Positions 32,289-41,354 are shown, counted from the stretch's first letter. The stretch: DNA of 41,974 nucleotides from Nocardia cerradoensis NBRC 101014 (GCF_000308535.1 NZ_BAFW01000381.1:1-41974), one strand, 5' to 3'. The notes: generated by a model not told the origin, from the letters alone. A program made the numbers and translations.

Positions 32289-32348
32289 ATCGTGCAAACC
32301 TCCCCGATTTTTGCGGGATTTCGGCCTGTGTGCGGAGGTTTGCACGAT
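32289..32348. repeat. Long inverted repeat, 15-bp arms
   Basis: ATCGTGCAAACCTCC (32289-32303) pairs perfectly with GGAGGTTTGCACGAT (32334-32348) around a 30-nt loop. The loop itself has a short CCCG/CGGG stem. It lies 51 bp past the esterase stop. There is no T-tract, so it is not a plain terminator. It could be a REP-like or other intergenic element. The rest of the 32238-32512 gap shows no gene I can support. Confidence 0.7.
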
Positions 32349-32512
32349 CAGTTCAGCCGCCGGGACCACGGCGGTGCGCGACAGCAGCGTGCCTCCTGGG
32401 ACAGCGATGCTCGCACCGCGACCGGCCGCGACCTGCCGATCAGCATCGACGCCGCCGTCATCGATTACGTTCCGGCGCAGCGGTTGTCGTGGTGAGGGTG
32501 TAGAAAGTGGCG

Positions 32513-32989
32513 ATGGCGGAGGACGACTGGGACGAAGACGAGTACGTCGAACTGCTGGCGCAGGAACGTCGGCGCTATGCCTGGGTCATGGAACGATACG
32601 GTGGCCGCACGGCGGCGGAAGCCGGCGCCGAAGCCTCGAGGTTCTACTTCTACGAGGAGCCCGACCGTCCAAGTCGAGGATTGGTCTTCCACGACGAGGC
32701 GTGGCATTGGGCGATGCGGCACCTGTACGACCTGTACTGGATTTCCCACCCCGAGTTGACCGATCCGCCCGCCGCTGCTGTGAAGATCGTCTGCGGAGAC
32801 GAGATCGAGCCGAAGGTACCCGTATGCGAGTGGTGGAGGGCAGTGAATCGGTGGCCTGTCTTCGCTTCCGAGCAGGCCCGCGACGACCCGGTACACCAGA
32901 TCAGCGGGCGGCGGTCGGAGTGGGCCGTTCCGATCGGGAAAGAAGTGGGTGCATGCGCCCGGGACCCGTTCGGGCAATTCGGCCGATAG
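32513..32989 (+). CDS. Hypothetical protein (about 158 aa), acidic N-terminus
   Basis: From ATG 32513 (MAEDDWDEDEYVELLAQERRRY) the frame runs 158 codons. The first 85 residues look protein-like, with many aromatic residues (RFYFYEEPDRP, DEAWHWAMRHLYDLYW). The tail becomes arginine- and proline-rich and less convincing. A GTG at 32507 would add two residues. The minus strand also has an open frame over this stretch, so the strand is not certain. I do not recognise a family. The neighbouring regulators are on the opposite strand. Confidence 0.45.
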   Translation: MAEDDWDEDEYVELLAQERRRYAWVMERYGGRTAAEAGAEASRFYFYEEPDRPSRGLVFHDEAWHWAMRHLYDLYWISHPELTDPPAAAVKIVCGDEIEPKVPVCEWWRAVNRWPVFASEQARDDPVHQISGRRSEWAVPIGKEVGACARDPFGQFGR

Positions 32990-33242
32990 CTGCTCGTCCG
33001 CTGTGCGAAAAGTTGAACCTGTTGTCCGCCATAGGGTGCCGAACGGCCTGGCCGAGCCTGTGGCGTCCGAGTCGCGCATGATTGCTTCCCCTCTCCGGTG
33101 TTGGCCCTGGTAGGCACCCACCGCCGAGGCGTCTTCACCCGGCGGCGAGGCCGCATCGAGCTTCACATCGTCCGAAAGGGGTCGACAATGGCACTTTGCC
33201 GGGGTGGTCTCCGGAAGTGACACTGCGAAGACGTTGCACTGC

Positions 33243-34400
33243 TTAGTATTCCAGCTTCAGAAGTCCGGCCAGGCCGCGCATCTCCATGGTCAGAGTGCGT
33301 CGCTTAGCGATGATCCGACTGAGTAAGTCACGCGCCATTCTTTGCTCGACGAGCCAGGGCTGGGCCTCGCGCGACAGCGTCGTCAAGACCTCGAATGCCG
33401 CGTCGTAGTGCCGCAACTCCAGATGCGCCGAGGCGACATCGAGCAGATGGCGATTGCGGTTGTCCGAAGTGGGTCGTGGGTCGGGAGCGATATCGCGGGC
33501 GAGGCGCAGAGCGAGGTCCGGCCGGTCGGCGACGACGGCGTTCTCGACGCGCTTCATGGCGACGGTCGGTGGATCGAATGTCGTCCAGTATTGGTGATAG
33601 GGGGCTCTCTCAGGCCTGACGGCCACGGCGCCCGCGGCGGCCAGGCGCATCATGTCATCGGCCTCATCCGGGCGATTGTCGCGGATCGCGGCGGCGGATC
33701 CGCGCAGCAAAAGCCATCCCCAGGTGGATATCTCGCGGGTGGTCGCGACCGAGAGGCGCGGCTCGACGCGGTCGGCCCATTCGGTAGCGAGCCGGCGGAC
33801 GGCATCGAATTGTCGTTCGACGATCAGCAACCAGCACAGAGTAATTACCGCCGAGGCGGCGTCGAGGACGTTCCCGGTCGACTCGGCATCTGCCAGCGAC
33901 CGATCCAATGCTATGCGCGCGGCGGACAGTTGGCGGGTCTGCACCAACGCCGAGCCCGCGAGTTGCAACACCCGTGACCGCACCAACGGCGACGCCACCT
34001 GGGCATCCTCGATCAGTCGCGGCAGCACGTGAGCCAGCGCCTCGTAACGGTTGTCGTGATAGAGGCGCGTCCCGTCGGCAAGAGCGGCTTCCACGCCTCC
34101 GACAGGCATCGACTCCTCCACGGTCGAGTCCCGCATGGCCGCGAGTGCGTCTCGCGTCGGTTCCCACAGTGCGGAGTCGCCCCCGGATTCCGGTGCGCTG
34201 GGTGCGGGGCCGAGAAGTGCTGTCAGAGAACAACCGAGGGTGACGGCGAACCGCCGGAGTGTGTCGATGCGGGCGTCAGTACGCTCACCCTGCTCGATCT
34301 TCCGGATATACGACAACGAGACACCGGACAGCTCCGCGAGCTCCCGTTGCGTGAGCCCGCGCCGTTTGCGCAGGGATTGGAGCCGCTCCCCGAGGTCCAT
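33243..34400 (-). CDS. XRE-family regulator with TPR-like C-terminal domain
   Basis: The 385-residue protein starts MDLGERLQSLRKRRGL. Its Cro/C1-type helix-turn-helix (TQRELAELSGVSLSYIRKIEQGER) lies at about residues 17-40, followed by RIDTLRRFAVTLGCSLTALLG. About 300 residues of helix pairs rich in A, L and R follow, resembling tetratricopeptide-like sensor domains of actinobacterial XRE regulators. It lies 9 bp downstream of the CGNR gene, so the two may be one transcript from the repeat-bearing promoter at 34.98-35.05 kb. Effector and targets are unknown. Confidence 0.88.
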   Translation of the reverse strand: MDLGERLQSLRKRRGLTQRELAELSGVSLSYIRKIEQGERTDARIDTLRRFAVTLGCSLTALLGPAPSAPESGGDSALWEPTRDALAAMRDSTVEESMPVGGVEAALADGTRLYHDNRYEALAHVLPRLIEDAQVASPLVRSRVLQLAGSALVQTRQLSAARIALDRSLADAESTGNVLDAASAVITLCWLLIVERQFDAVRRLATEWADRVEPRLSVATTREISTWGWLLLRGSAAAIRDNRPDEADDMMRLAAAGAVAVRPERAPYHQYWTTFDPPTVAMKRVENAVVADRPDLALRLARDIAPDPRPTSDNRNRHLLDVASAHLELRHYDAAFEVLTTLSREAQPWLVEQRMARDLLSRIIAKRRTLTMEMRGLAGLLKLEY

Positions 34401-34409
34401 GTTTCAAGG

Positions 34410-34970
34410 CTAGCGGCGGCGGTGGGTGGCGTTGAAGCGCGCTTTCTTCTGGCGGTTACCGCAGGTGTTCATATCGCACCATTTCCGGGTGCGGCTCTGG
34501 CTGGTGTCGAAGAAGGCGGCGCGGCAGGTCGGCGAACCGCACAGGGCCAGTTTTCCGTCTCGTTCGCCTGAGATGATGTCGATCGCGTCGGCGGCGATGA
34601 CGCCCAGTGCGTCTTCTACACAGGAGGGCGAACTGAGCCGCCATCGGCGATGGCCCTCGGACGTCAGGACAGCTGCGGCGCGGCCCTGAATACTGCGGTC
34701 GTTGATGATTCGGACAGCCGACGTGGGGAGCGCGTCGCCGATCGCGGCGGCTGTCGCGGCGGCGTGAATCGCTTCTCTCAGTTCCCGGGCGAGGTCGAGT
34801 TGGGCGGGGGTGCAGGAGTCCACGGCCAGGCCTGTCACCTCCAGCCAATCGACGAGTCGCTGCGGTGTGGGAATGCGTTCCACCGGATCGCCGTGACGCT
34901 CCGACAGGGTCCCCGTGAAGCTGGTCGCCAGCACGGTACCGAGGCGGAAATCGGGAAATCCAGCAGGCAT
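34410..34970 (-). CDS. CGNR zinc-finger transcriptional regulator (ABATE domain)
   Basis: The 186-residue protein has an N-terminal ABATE-type domain (RLGTVLATSFTGTLSERHGDPVERI) and a C-terminal zinc finger with C144, C149, C165 and C170 and the defining CGNR (170-173). CGNR proteins bind DNA and are often next to their targets. It is divergent from an epoxide hydrolase over a 102-bp gap with three copies of TAGCYGGTT, which may be its operators. A likely role is to control the hydrolase; the XRE gene follows it after 9 bp. Confidence 0.9.
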   Translation of the reverse strand: MPAGFPDFRLGTVLATSFTGTLSERHGDPVERIPTPQRLVDWLEVTGLAVDSCTPAQLDLARELREAIHAAATAAAIGDALPTSAVRIINDRSIQGRAAAVLTSEGHRRWRLSSPSCVEDALGVIAADAIDIISGERDGKLALCGSPTCRAAFFDTSQSRTRKWCDMNTCGNRQKKARFNATHRRR

Positions 34971-34980
34971 GGAACCACCT

Positions 34981-35051
34981 TAGCTGGTTGCGGGCTGTCG
35001 CACCGCCATGTTAGAACCGTCTTAGCCGGTTCACGAACGCGGTAGCCGGTT
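34981..35051. promoter_or_regulatory. Three TAGCYGGTT direct repeats in the CGNR/epoxide hydrolase gap
   Basis: TAGCTGGTT (34981-34989), TAGCCGGTT (35023-35031) and TAGCCGGTT (35043-35051) lie 42 and 20 bp apart, close to whole helical turns. GAACCG and CGGTTC (about 35014-35032) also form an inverted repeat. This suits an operator of the adjacent CGNR protein. The spacer otherwise shows only the hydrolase ribosome binding site AGGAGG. Confidence 0.5.
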
Positions 35052-35072
35052 CCGCGATGACCAGGAGGTCTC

Positions 35073-36263
35073 ATGTCCGCACTCGGCCACCTCGATCCGA
35101 TGTCCACGCCCGATGCCGTCGACGTACAACCTTTCGAAGCTCACGCCACCGATGCCGACCTCGACGACCTGCGAGCACGGCTGGCCGCCGCTCGGCTACC
35201 GGAGGCCGAGACGGTCTCCGGATCGCGTCGATGGGCGCAGGGAGTTCCTCTCGCCGACCTGGTCGATGTCGTGAACTACTGGGGAACCGAGTACGACTGG
35301 CGGACGTTCGAAGAACGCCTCGATCGAATCGGCCAGTACCGCACCACAATCGACGGTCTGGGAATCCACTTCCTGCACCGGCGATCCGCACGCGGGGATG
35401 CCACTCCTCTGATCCTGACCCACGGCTGGCCGGGCAGCATCGCCGAATTCATCGATGTCGTAGACGAATTGGCGGATCCGGAAGACGCCGCCGCGCCGGC
35501 GTTCCACGTCGTGGTCCCGTCACTTCCGGGCTTCGGGTACAGCGATAGACCCGCCACCACCGGGTGGGGCACCGAGAAGATCGCGGCCGCATGGGTGGAA
35601 CTGATGGAAAGGCTCGGCTACCGGAAGTTCCTGGCCCACGGCGGCGACTGGGGAGGCAATATCACCACGGTGCTCGGCGGCAGGTTCCCGGAACACGTAC
35701 TCGGCATCCACTCCCTGTTCGCGGAAGCGCCGCCCGGGATGACAACGGACGGCTTGACCGCCACCGAACGCCGGTGGGCCGAGGAAACCCGTCATTTCTG
35801 GCGCCACCGCGCCGCATACGCGAAACAGCAGGCCACCCGGCCGCAGACCATCGGCTACTCGCTCGTCGACTCACCGGTCGGGCTCCTCGCCTGGATCCTC
35901 GACAAATTCGCCGAATGGAGCGACACCGAAGACAGTCCGTTCGAAACGATCTCGAAAGACCGCATTCTCGACGACGTCACCCTGTATTGGCTGACACGCA
36001 CCGGCGCCTCCGCCGCCCGCATCTACTACGAAAGCCACAATTCGCTCGACCCCGACCTTCGAGTCGACGTCCCCTCGGCAATCACCATGTACCCCCACGA
36101 CATCGAGAAGTCCCCGCGCCCTTGGGCGGAAAAGCGATACCGCCGAATCGTCCGATGGAACGCACCCGAATCCGGGGGGCATTTCCCCTCCCTGGAAGTT
36201 CCCGACTATTTCGTCAACGATCTGCGAGAAGGTCTCGCCGCGGTACTGGCCGCCCAGCGGTGA
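35073..36263 (+). CDS. Epoxide hydrolase (EHN plus alpha/beta-hydrolase domains)
   Basis: The 396-residue protein has the N-terminal epoxide-hydrolase domain (residues about 15-110, DDLRARLAAARLPEAE, then YWGTEYDWRTFEERLDRI). The alpha/beta-hydrolase core follows, with oxyanion motif HGWPGS, nucleophile D192 in AHGGDWGGN and the histidine H370 in GGHFPSLE. It opens an epoxide to a diol and could detoxify. The ATG at 35073 has AGGAGG upstream; an internal ATG (35100) is less likely. It is divergent from the CGNR regulator, its likely controller. Confidence 0.93.
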   Translation: MSALGHLDPMSTPDAVDVQPFEAHATDADLDDLRARLAAARLPEAETVSGSRRWAQGVPLADLVDVVNYWGTEYDWRTFEERLDRIGQYRTTIDGLGIHFLHRRSARGDATPLILTHGWPGSIAEFIDVVDELADPEDAAAPAFHVVVPSLPGFGYSDRPATTGWGTEKIAAAWVELMERLGYRKFLAHGGDWGGNITTVLGGRFPEHVLGIHSLFAEAPPGMTTDGLTATERRWAEETRHFWRHRAAYAKQQATRPQTIGYSLVDSPVGLLAWILDKFAEWSDTEDSPFETISKDRILDDVTLYWLTRTGASAARIYYESHNSLDPDLRVDVPSAITMYPHDIEKSPRPWAEKRYRRIVRWNAPESGGHFPSLEVPDYFVNDLREGLAAVLAAQR

Positions 36264-36269
36264 ACCCGG

Positions 36270-36478
36270 CTGGTCGGTCCGGGATCCATGCCGACGATCT
36301 GGTGGTCGTGACCCACCGTCCGCTGTCCGAGGGGGCGCCGATGCCCGGGTACCTCTTCGTCGAGACCAGGCGTCATGTACCGACTTTGGCCGATTCGACC
36401 GACGATGAAGGTGCCGCTGTCGGGTGGGCCGTCCGTCGGTCTGTGCGAACGTCTTTCCGCACACTTCGTGCAGGGTGA
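36270..36478 (+). pseudogene. HIT-like protein remnant
   Basis: After the hydrolase stop, a frame reads HADDLVVVTHRPL then PGYLFVETRRHVPTLADSTDDEGAAVG. This is the middle of a histidine-triad-type protein. No start or N-terminal part is present. The frame then reads poorly and a neighbouring frame continues with GLCERLSAHFVQGDAL, so a frameshift is likely. The HxHxH catalytic motif is not found. The rest of the 36264-36781 gap holds no gene that I can support. Confidence 0.4.
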
Positions 36479-36781
36479 CGCGCTCCGGGCGGCTGGATCA
36501 TCGGCATGACGTGCGGGGTATGTGGTTGTCATCATCCTGGCGGGCCCCGCACTCCAGCCCTGCTGACCGTAGCTCTCGCCGCTCGGAGGGATCCGGCATG
36601 TCGGCAATCTGCCAGCGTTCGAATAGGGGCGCTGCTGTTCTCGCTGGTCGCCGATGAGCCGCCTGGTCGCAGACGAGTCGTGGCCGCCCGGCCGCCGGGC
36701 CCTTGACACGGCGTCGGGCGTGGCGTTTGACTGGTGCATTACCTTCTGCTACCTCGCACGATGATTCGGAGAGGTTGACGT

Positions 36782-37687
36782 ATGCAGCGCATCGGGTTGG
36801 CGGGTCTCGGTCGTCGGCGGGGAGCGAACTGCCGCGGAATGGGCATGGTGGCGGCACTGGTCGGGCTCTGCATCGTCTCGTTGGGGGTGGCTCAGACGGC
36901 GACGGGCGAACCGGGGGCAAACGCTGCCGACACCGGGTTCGCTGTTCCCTTCTCCGGTGCGCCGGGATATGAGCAGGTGGCGCCGACGCAGATGGTGCGC
37001 CCGGATCAGTTGAATCAGCCGCTCGGGGAGGCGGCGGCGGATCGGGTCGCCGCGCAGATCGGGCTGGATCGCGCGGATGCGTTGAGCGATCAGCAGTATC
37101 AGGATCTGAGCTCCGGTGGGGGTGTCGGCGGTGACCGTGACGCGGCGAATGTGATCAATGCGTGCGTCGACATCCTCGCCAATACGGTCGGTCGCCCGAT
37201 CTATTCCGATGTCGCCGGGCAACGCACGCCCTCGACTCTGGGCAGCTACGGGCTGTATGTGAATCCGGGCGGCATGTTGGAGAGCCCGGCCAACGCGGAT
37301 GCGCCGACACGGCAGGTGAACACTCTGATCGCGCCCGGCGGATATATCGGTAACTGGTTGCGGGACAACGGTGCGACTCGGAGTCTGGTCGCGCTGTACC
37401 GATCGGCCTATACGGTGCAGGCGGCCTACGGATTTGTGGCGCAACAGATTTCGGGTGCGGCCCAGCTGGTCACCAATACCAAGGGAAATGTGAGCACCGT
37501 GGTCGGCATGTCGATGGCGCCGCCGCTGTGGATCGTGAACTTCGCCCTGATCTACATTTTGAAGCCCTCGCTGGCGGCCGCGATGCCCGCCTACTGGGCA
37601 CCCATCCCAGGGCCCGTGGTCGACGCCGTCAAGGCGAGTCCGACCGGACAGGTCCCGTTCGCGGAGTACGCCTCCTATTTCCGGTGA
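36782..37687 (+). CDS. Secreted protein of unknown function
   Basis: The 301-residue protein has an arginine-rich N-region (GLGRRRGAN), a hydrophobic stretch (MVAALVGLCIVSLGVA) and an AxA-like end near residue 40-49, a signal peptide. The mature part has DAANVINACVDILANTVGRPIYSDVAGQ and APGGYIGNWLRDNG, then a hydrophobic segment near VGMSMAPPLWIVNFALIYILKPSLAAAMPAY. I do not recognise a family. The ATG at 36782 follows GGAGAGGTTGACGT. It is probably exported and possibly anchored; a membrane or cell-envelope role is a guess. Confidence 0.8.
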   Translation: MQRIGLAGLGRRRGANCRGMGMVAALVGLCIVSLGVAQTATGEPGANAADTGFAVPFSGAPGYEQVAPTQMVRPDQLNQPLGEAAADRVAAQIGLDRADALSDQQYQDLSSGGGVGGDRDAANVINACVDILANTVGRPIYSDVAGQRTPSTLGSYGLYVNPGGMLESPANADAPTRQVNTLIAPGGYIGNWLRDNGATRSLVALYRSAYTVQAAYGFVAQQISGAAQLVTNTKGNVSTVVGMSMAPPLWIVNFALIYILKPSLAAAMPAYWAPIPGPVVDAVKASPTGQVPFAEYASYFR

Positions 37688-37718
37688 TGCGCGAAGGCGG
37701 TCGGCACGTGGTGATTCC

Positions 37719-37744
37719 CCGCGGCCCGGCAATCCCGGCCGCGG
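37719..37744. terminator. Hairpin between the secreted protein and the M3 peptidase gene
   Basis: CCGCGGCCCGG (37719-37729) pairs with CCCGGCCGCGG (37734-37744) with one mismatch around CAAT. It lies 32 bp past the secreted-protein stop and 14 bp before the peptidase ATG. It may end transcription of the first gene; no T-tract is seen. Confidence 0.4.
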
Positions 37745-37757
37745 TTAGAGTCGGGGC

Positions 37758-39689
37758 ATGAGTAGCGAACCGCTTGCACTGCCCGCGGCCGGGTGGCCGG
37801 ACTGGCTCGGCGATTACGTCCGCGACCGGCTGCGGACGGCGGCGGACACGCTCGAGCAGTTGAAGGCCGCTACCCCGGACGGCACCGCGGATGTGCTCGC
37901 ACTGTGGAACGACGCCGATATCGCACTTCGCGGGGCCGATTCGGCCGCGCACCTGTTCGCCGAAGTCCACCCCGATCCCGAGGTACGCCGGCTGGCCGAG
38001 GACCTGGTGCAAGACATCGACCGAGCCAGGACCGAGCGAGATCTCGACCGCGCCCTCTACGACATCGTCGCCGCCACCGACTCCTCGAACCTCGACGAGG
38101 TGTCGGCGCGCATGCGCGAGCACGTCCTGCGCGATTTCCGGCGCAGCGGTGTGGACCGCGACGAGGGAACCCGGGATCGGCTGCGGGAGATCTCCGAGCG
38201 GCTCACCGTGCTCGAACAGCAATTCGGCCGGGCCATCCGTGAAGACGTCCGTTCGATCCGGGTATCACCCGCCACACTCGAGGGACTGCCCGCGGATTTC
38301 GTCACCGCGCATCCGCCCGCGGCGGACGGACTGGTCACGATCACCACCGACTACCCGGACTATCTGCCGGTCCGTACCTACGCCCGGGATGCCGATGCCC
38401 GCCGCGCCCTCACCGTGGAGTTCGAAAGCCGCGGCTGGCCCGCCAACGACGCTGTGCTGCACGAGATTCTGGATCTTCGGGCCGAGAAGGCCCGGCTGCT
38501 CGGCTTCGACAGCTGGCCCGATTACGACGCCGACGTGAAGATGATCGGCAGCGGCCACGCCATCGCCGATTTCATCGAACGCATCGCGAGCGCCGCCGAC
38601 GCCGCGGGCCGGCGCGACCTCGAGACGCTGCTCGCTCGCCGCCGCGAGGACGAGCCCACCGCCACCGGCATCGACCGATCCGAAGTCGGCTACTACACCG
38701 AACTCGTGCGCCGCGAACAGTACGACGTCGACGCCCGGGAGGTGCGCCGCTACTTCGATTTCCCGCGTGTGCGGGCGGGTCTGCTCGAGGTTACCGGCCG
38801 CCTGTTCGGACTGGAGTACCGGCCCGTCGACGTCCCGCGCTGGCACGAGGACGTCGCCGTCTACGACGTCTACGCCGACGGTGAGCGACGCGGGCGGATC
38901 TATCTGGATCTGCATCCCCGCGAGGGCAAATACAAGCACGCCGCGCAATTCGACCTCGTCGGCGGTGTCGCCGGGAAGCTGCTGCCCGAGGGCGTGCTGG
39001 TGTGCAACTTCTCTCGCGGACTGATGGAACACCAGCATGTCGTCACGCTGTTCCACGAATTCGGGCACCTGATCCACCATGTCGTGGGCGGGCATCAGCA
39101 CTGGGCACGCTTCTCCGGTGTCGCCACCGAATGGGATTTCGTCGAGGCCCCGTCGCAGATGCTGGAGGAATGGGCCTGGGACGCAACGATTCTCGCCACC
39201 TTCGCCGTCGACGAGACCGGTGCGCCCATCCCGGCCGAACTGGTGGAGCGCATGCGGGCCGCGAAGGATTTCGGTAAGGGCATCTCGGTCCTCACGCAGG
39301 TCGGCTACACCGAGATCTCCTATCTGCTGCACCAGGACCGACCGGCCGACCACGACCCGGTCGTCATCGACGCCGTGACGCGGCACAGTGGAATAGCCGA
39401 GGTGCCGCAGACCCATTTCCAGGCGTCGTTCGGGCATCTGGCCGGCTATACCTCGGCGTATTACACCTACCTGTGGAGTCTGGTGATCGCGAAGGATCTG
39501 TTCTCCGCGTTCGACGCCGGCGATCTGTTCGATCCCGTTGTGGCGCAACGGTATCGCGACAGCATCCTCGCGCCGGGTGGTTCCCGCGACGCGGCCGATT
39601 CGGTGGCGGACTTCCTCGGCCGCCCGTTCACCTTCGACGCCTTCGCGGCCTGGCTGGACCGTGCGCCCACGCCTCATACGCCGGCGTAA
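37758..39689 (+). CDS. M3 family zinc metallopeptidase (oligopeptidase-like)
   Basis: The 643-residue protein has the long helical N-half of thimet-type oligopeptidases and the zinc site H433-EFGH-437, with E463 in VEAPSQMLEEWAWD as third ligand, the M3 spacing. The conserved glycine-rich GGHQHWARFSG and HYH-like C-end follow (FQASFGHLAGYTSAYYTYLW). No signal peptide is seen, so it is probably cytosolic and trims short peptides. The ATG at 37758 has a weak Shine-Dalgarno sequence. It converges with the NUDIX gene. It looks like housekeeping, not part of the catabolic island. Confidence 0.94.
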   Translation: MSSEPLALPAAGWPDWLGDYVRDRLRTAADTLEQLKAATPDGTADVLALWNDADIALRGADSAAHLFAEVHPDPEVRRLAEDLVQDIDRARTERDLDRALYDIVAATDSSNLDEVSARMREHVLRDFRRSGVDRDEGTRDRLREISERLTVLEQQFGRAIREDVRSIRVSPATLEGLPADFVTAHPPAADGLVTITTDYPDYLPVRTYARDADARRALTVEFESRGWPANDAVLHEILDLRAEKARLLGFDSWPDYDADVKMIGSGHAIADFIERIASAADAAGRRDLETLLARRREDEPTATGIDRSEVGYYTELVRREQYDVDAREVRRYFDFPRVRAGLLEVTGRLFGLEYRPVDVPRWHEDVAVYDVYADGERRGRIYLDLHPREGKYKHAAQFDLVGGVAGKLLPEGVLVCNFSRGLMEHQHVVTLFHEFGHLIHHVVGGHQHWARFSGVATEWDFVEAPSQMLEEWAWDATILATFAVDETGAPIPAELVERMRAAKDFGKGISVLTQVGYTEISYLLHQDRPADHDPVVIDAVTRHSGIAEVPQTHFQASFGHLAGYTSAYYTYLWSLVIAKDLFSAFDAGDLFDPVVAQRYRDSILAPGGSRDAADSVADFLGRPFTFDAFAAWLDRAPTPHTPA

Positions 39690-39741
39690 CCGGGAAGCGG
39701 TCCCGCAAGTCCCCGGCGCAGCCCGGCGGCGACGGTCCGCC

Positions 39742-40353
39742 CTATTTGTGCGTCCAATCGGGTTGCAGCAGATCCGCCACCCGGCTTTCGCGGCCGAGAA
39801 GTACGACATCGCGGAATTGCAGCAGAATGGCGCCGGTCGGTGCGTGGATCGTCATCGAGTCGCCGATCCTGAGCTGCAGCAGCCGGGAGCCGTCCGGCCG
39901 GTCGACCCAGTGCGGCACGTCGTCGGCCGCGAGCCGGTCGAGCGGCACGAAATGCACGGCATGCACCTCGTCGTCGTTGGGGTAGAGGGCGCCGGGATCG
40001 TCGAGCGCGACGACGATCGGGGTGATCGCGAAACCGGACGCGGCCGGAAAGTCGTCGAGCCGGCCCAGGACATCGGTGGGCGGGGCGACCAGGCCGATTT
40101 CCTCGTGCAATTCGCGCAATCCCGCCGCGACCGCGGTCTCGTCGCCGTCGACCCGGCCCCCGGGCAACGCCCACTGCCCCGCGTTGCGTCCGCGATAGGC
40201 GCGTTTGATCACGACCACGCACGGCTGACCGTCGTGTTCCAGTACACACAGCACAACGCTCGCGCGTCGCATTCCGGGCACGTCCGCGACCGTTCGATAC
40301 TCGAACTCGCGCAAGCGGGCCGCGGCGAGTTCCCGGAAATCCTGCACACTCAT
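39742..40353 (-). CDS. NUDIX hydrolase (CoA-pyrophosphatase-like)
   Basis: The 203-residue protein has the Nudix box G66-x5-E72-x7-R80-E81-x2-E84-E85-x-G87, with GQWALPGGRVDGDET before it. The CVVVIKRAYRGRNAGQWALPGG start resembles CoA/NUDL-type pyrophosphatases, though the exact UPF0035 signature is not complete. It hydrolyses a nucleoside diphosphate linked to another moiety. The ATG at 40353 (MSVQDFREL) is 71 bp downstream of the NmrA-like gene, so both may be cotranscribed. Its 3' end faces the M3 peptidase. The substrate is uncertain. Confidence 0.9.
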   Translation of the reverse strand: MSVQDFRELAAARLREFEYRTVADVPGMRRASVVLCVLEHDGQPCVVVIKRAYRGRNAGQWALPGGRVDGDETAVAAGLRELHEEIGLVAPPTDVLGRLDDFPAASGFAITPIVVALDDPGALYPNDDEVHAVHFVPLDRLAADDVPHWVDRPDGSRLLQLRIGDSMTIHAPTGAILLQFRDVVLLGRESRVADLLQPDWTHK

Positions 40354-40424
40354 ACCTCGATGGTGGCAGTACCGGCCCCGGCCGGATCCGCCCGCCCCGC
40401 ACCGACGGCGACCGATGCGCGCGG

Positions 40425-41354
40425 CTACCCGCTCGCCGACTCGGTGCGCAGGTGCGTGCGTGCCCATTGCTCGAAGCTGGTGAGGGGGATGCCGAGGGCG
40501 GTGGCGTAGTCGGGGCGACCGGGCTGGCCGGCCACATTCAGCCATTCGAGTGCGGCGCCCATGGGCGGCATACCGGCCGCGACAGCCTGCGCCACGGTCA
40601 TATTCGGAGCCTGCAACGGAATGCCGAGCGCGCGGGACAGGGTCGCGGCGATCTCGGTCATCGGCAGGTAGTCGCCGGCCAATTCGAGTTCGACCCGGTC
40701 GAATCGTTCCGGGTCGGTGAGCGCCGCCGCGGCCGCACGGCCGATGTCGTCGACCGCGACCAGCGACAGCCGGGTCTGCGGCGCCAGCACACTCACCAGA
40801 CCGCCGTCGACTCCGCGCGGAAACATGTACCGCATGGACGGCAGGAAATTCTCCATGAATGTGCCCGGCTTCACCAAGGTCCAGCGCGCGAATCCGGCCG
40901 CGCGCACCGCATCCTGAACTGCGGCCTTGGCCGTCAGGGAGTCCTCGACGGCCCACCGGCCGGGGGCCCAGCCGGGAACATCGGTGTGCTGACCGGCTCC
41001 GGTCACCGAGGTGTGCACGAACTGATCGACCCCCGCGATCCGTGCGCCGTCGACGAGAGTGACGCCCTGGGCGACCTCACCGTCGAAATCGAAGCCCGCA
41101 TCGGTGAGCGCGGGCATCTGCACGGAGAACACCGCGCGGGCGCCGTCGGCCGCGCGGATCACCGACTCGCGGTCGTGCAGATCGCCGGTGACCAGCTCGG
41201 CTCCCAGCGATTCGATGTCCTTGGCGCGGTCGGTGTTCCGGTCGCGCACCAGGGCGCGAACGCGGACTCCCGCCGCGAGTAGCGCGCGGGCGGTGGCGCC
41301 GCCTTGGCGGCCGGTGGCGCCGGTGACCAGGACGGGTGCGGAATCTGTGGACAT
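40425..41354 (-). CDS. NmrA-like NAD(P)-binding protein
   Basis: The 309-residue protein has the Rossmann motif VTGATGRQGG (10-19), ELVTGDLHDRESV, and GVDQFVHTSVTGAGQHTDVP, where atypical SDRs have their serine region. The usual YxxxK is absent, as in NmrA/HSCARG-type sensors and NAD(P)H reductases. It may bind NADPH as a redox sensor or reduce a quinone. The ATG at 41354 is chosen over a longer run-through. It is divergent from a TetR over two GC-rich palindromes, so it is likely that TetR's target. Confidence 0.88.
   Translation of the reverse strand: MSTDSAPVLVTGATGRQGGATARALLAAGVRVRALVRDRNTDRAKDIESLGAELVTGDLHDRESVIRAADGARAVFSVQMPALTDAGFDFDGEVAQGVTLVDGARIAGVDQFVHTSVTGAGQHTDVPGWAPGRWAVEDSLTAKAAVQDAVRAAGFARWTLVKPGTFMENFLPSMRYMFPRGVDGGLVSVLAPQTRLSLVAVDDIGRAAAAALTDPERFDRVELELAGDYLPMTEIAATLSRALGIPLQAPNMTVAQAVAAGMPPMGAALEWLNVAGQPGRPDYATALGIPLTSFEQWARTHLRTESASG

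Noticed and set aside
32465..33223. A 252-codon minus-strand reading opposite the hypothetical gene at 32.5 kb
   Set aside because: It has no recognisable domain and no ribosome site. The plus-strand frame has the more protein-like N-terminus, but neither strand is certain.
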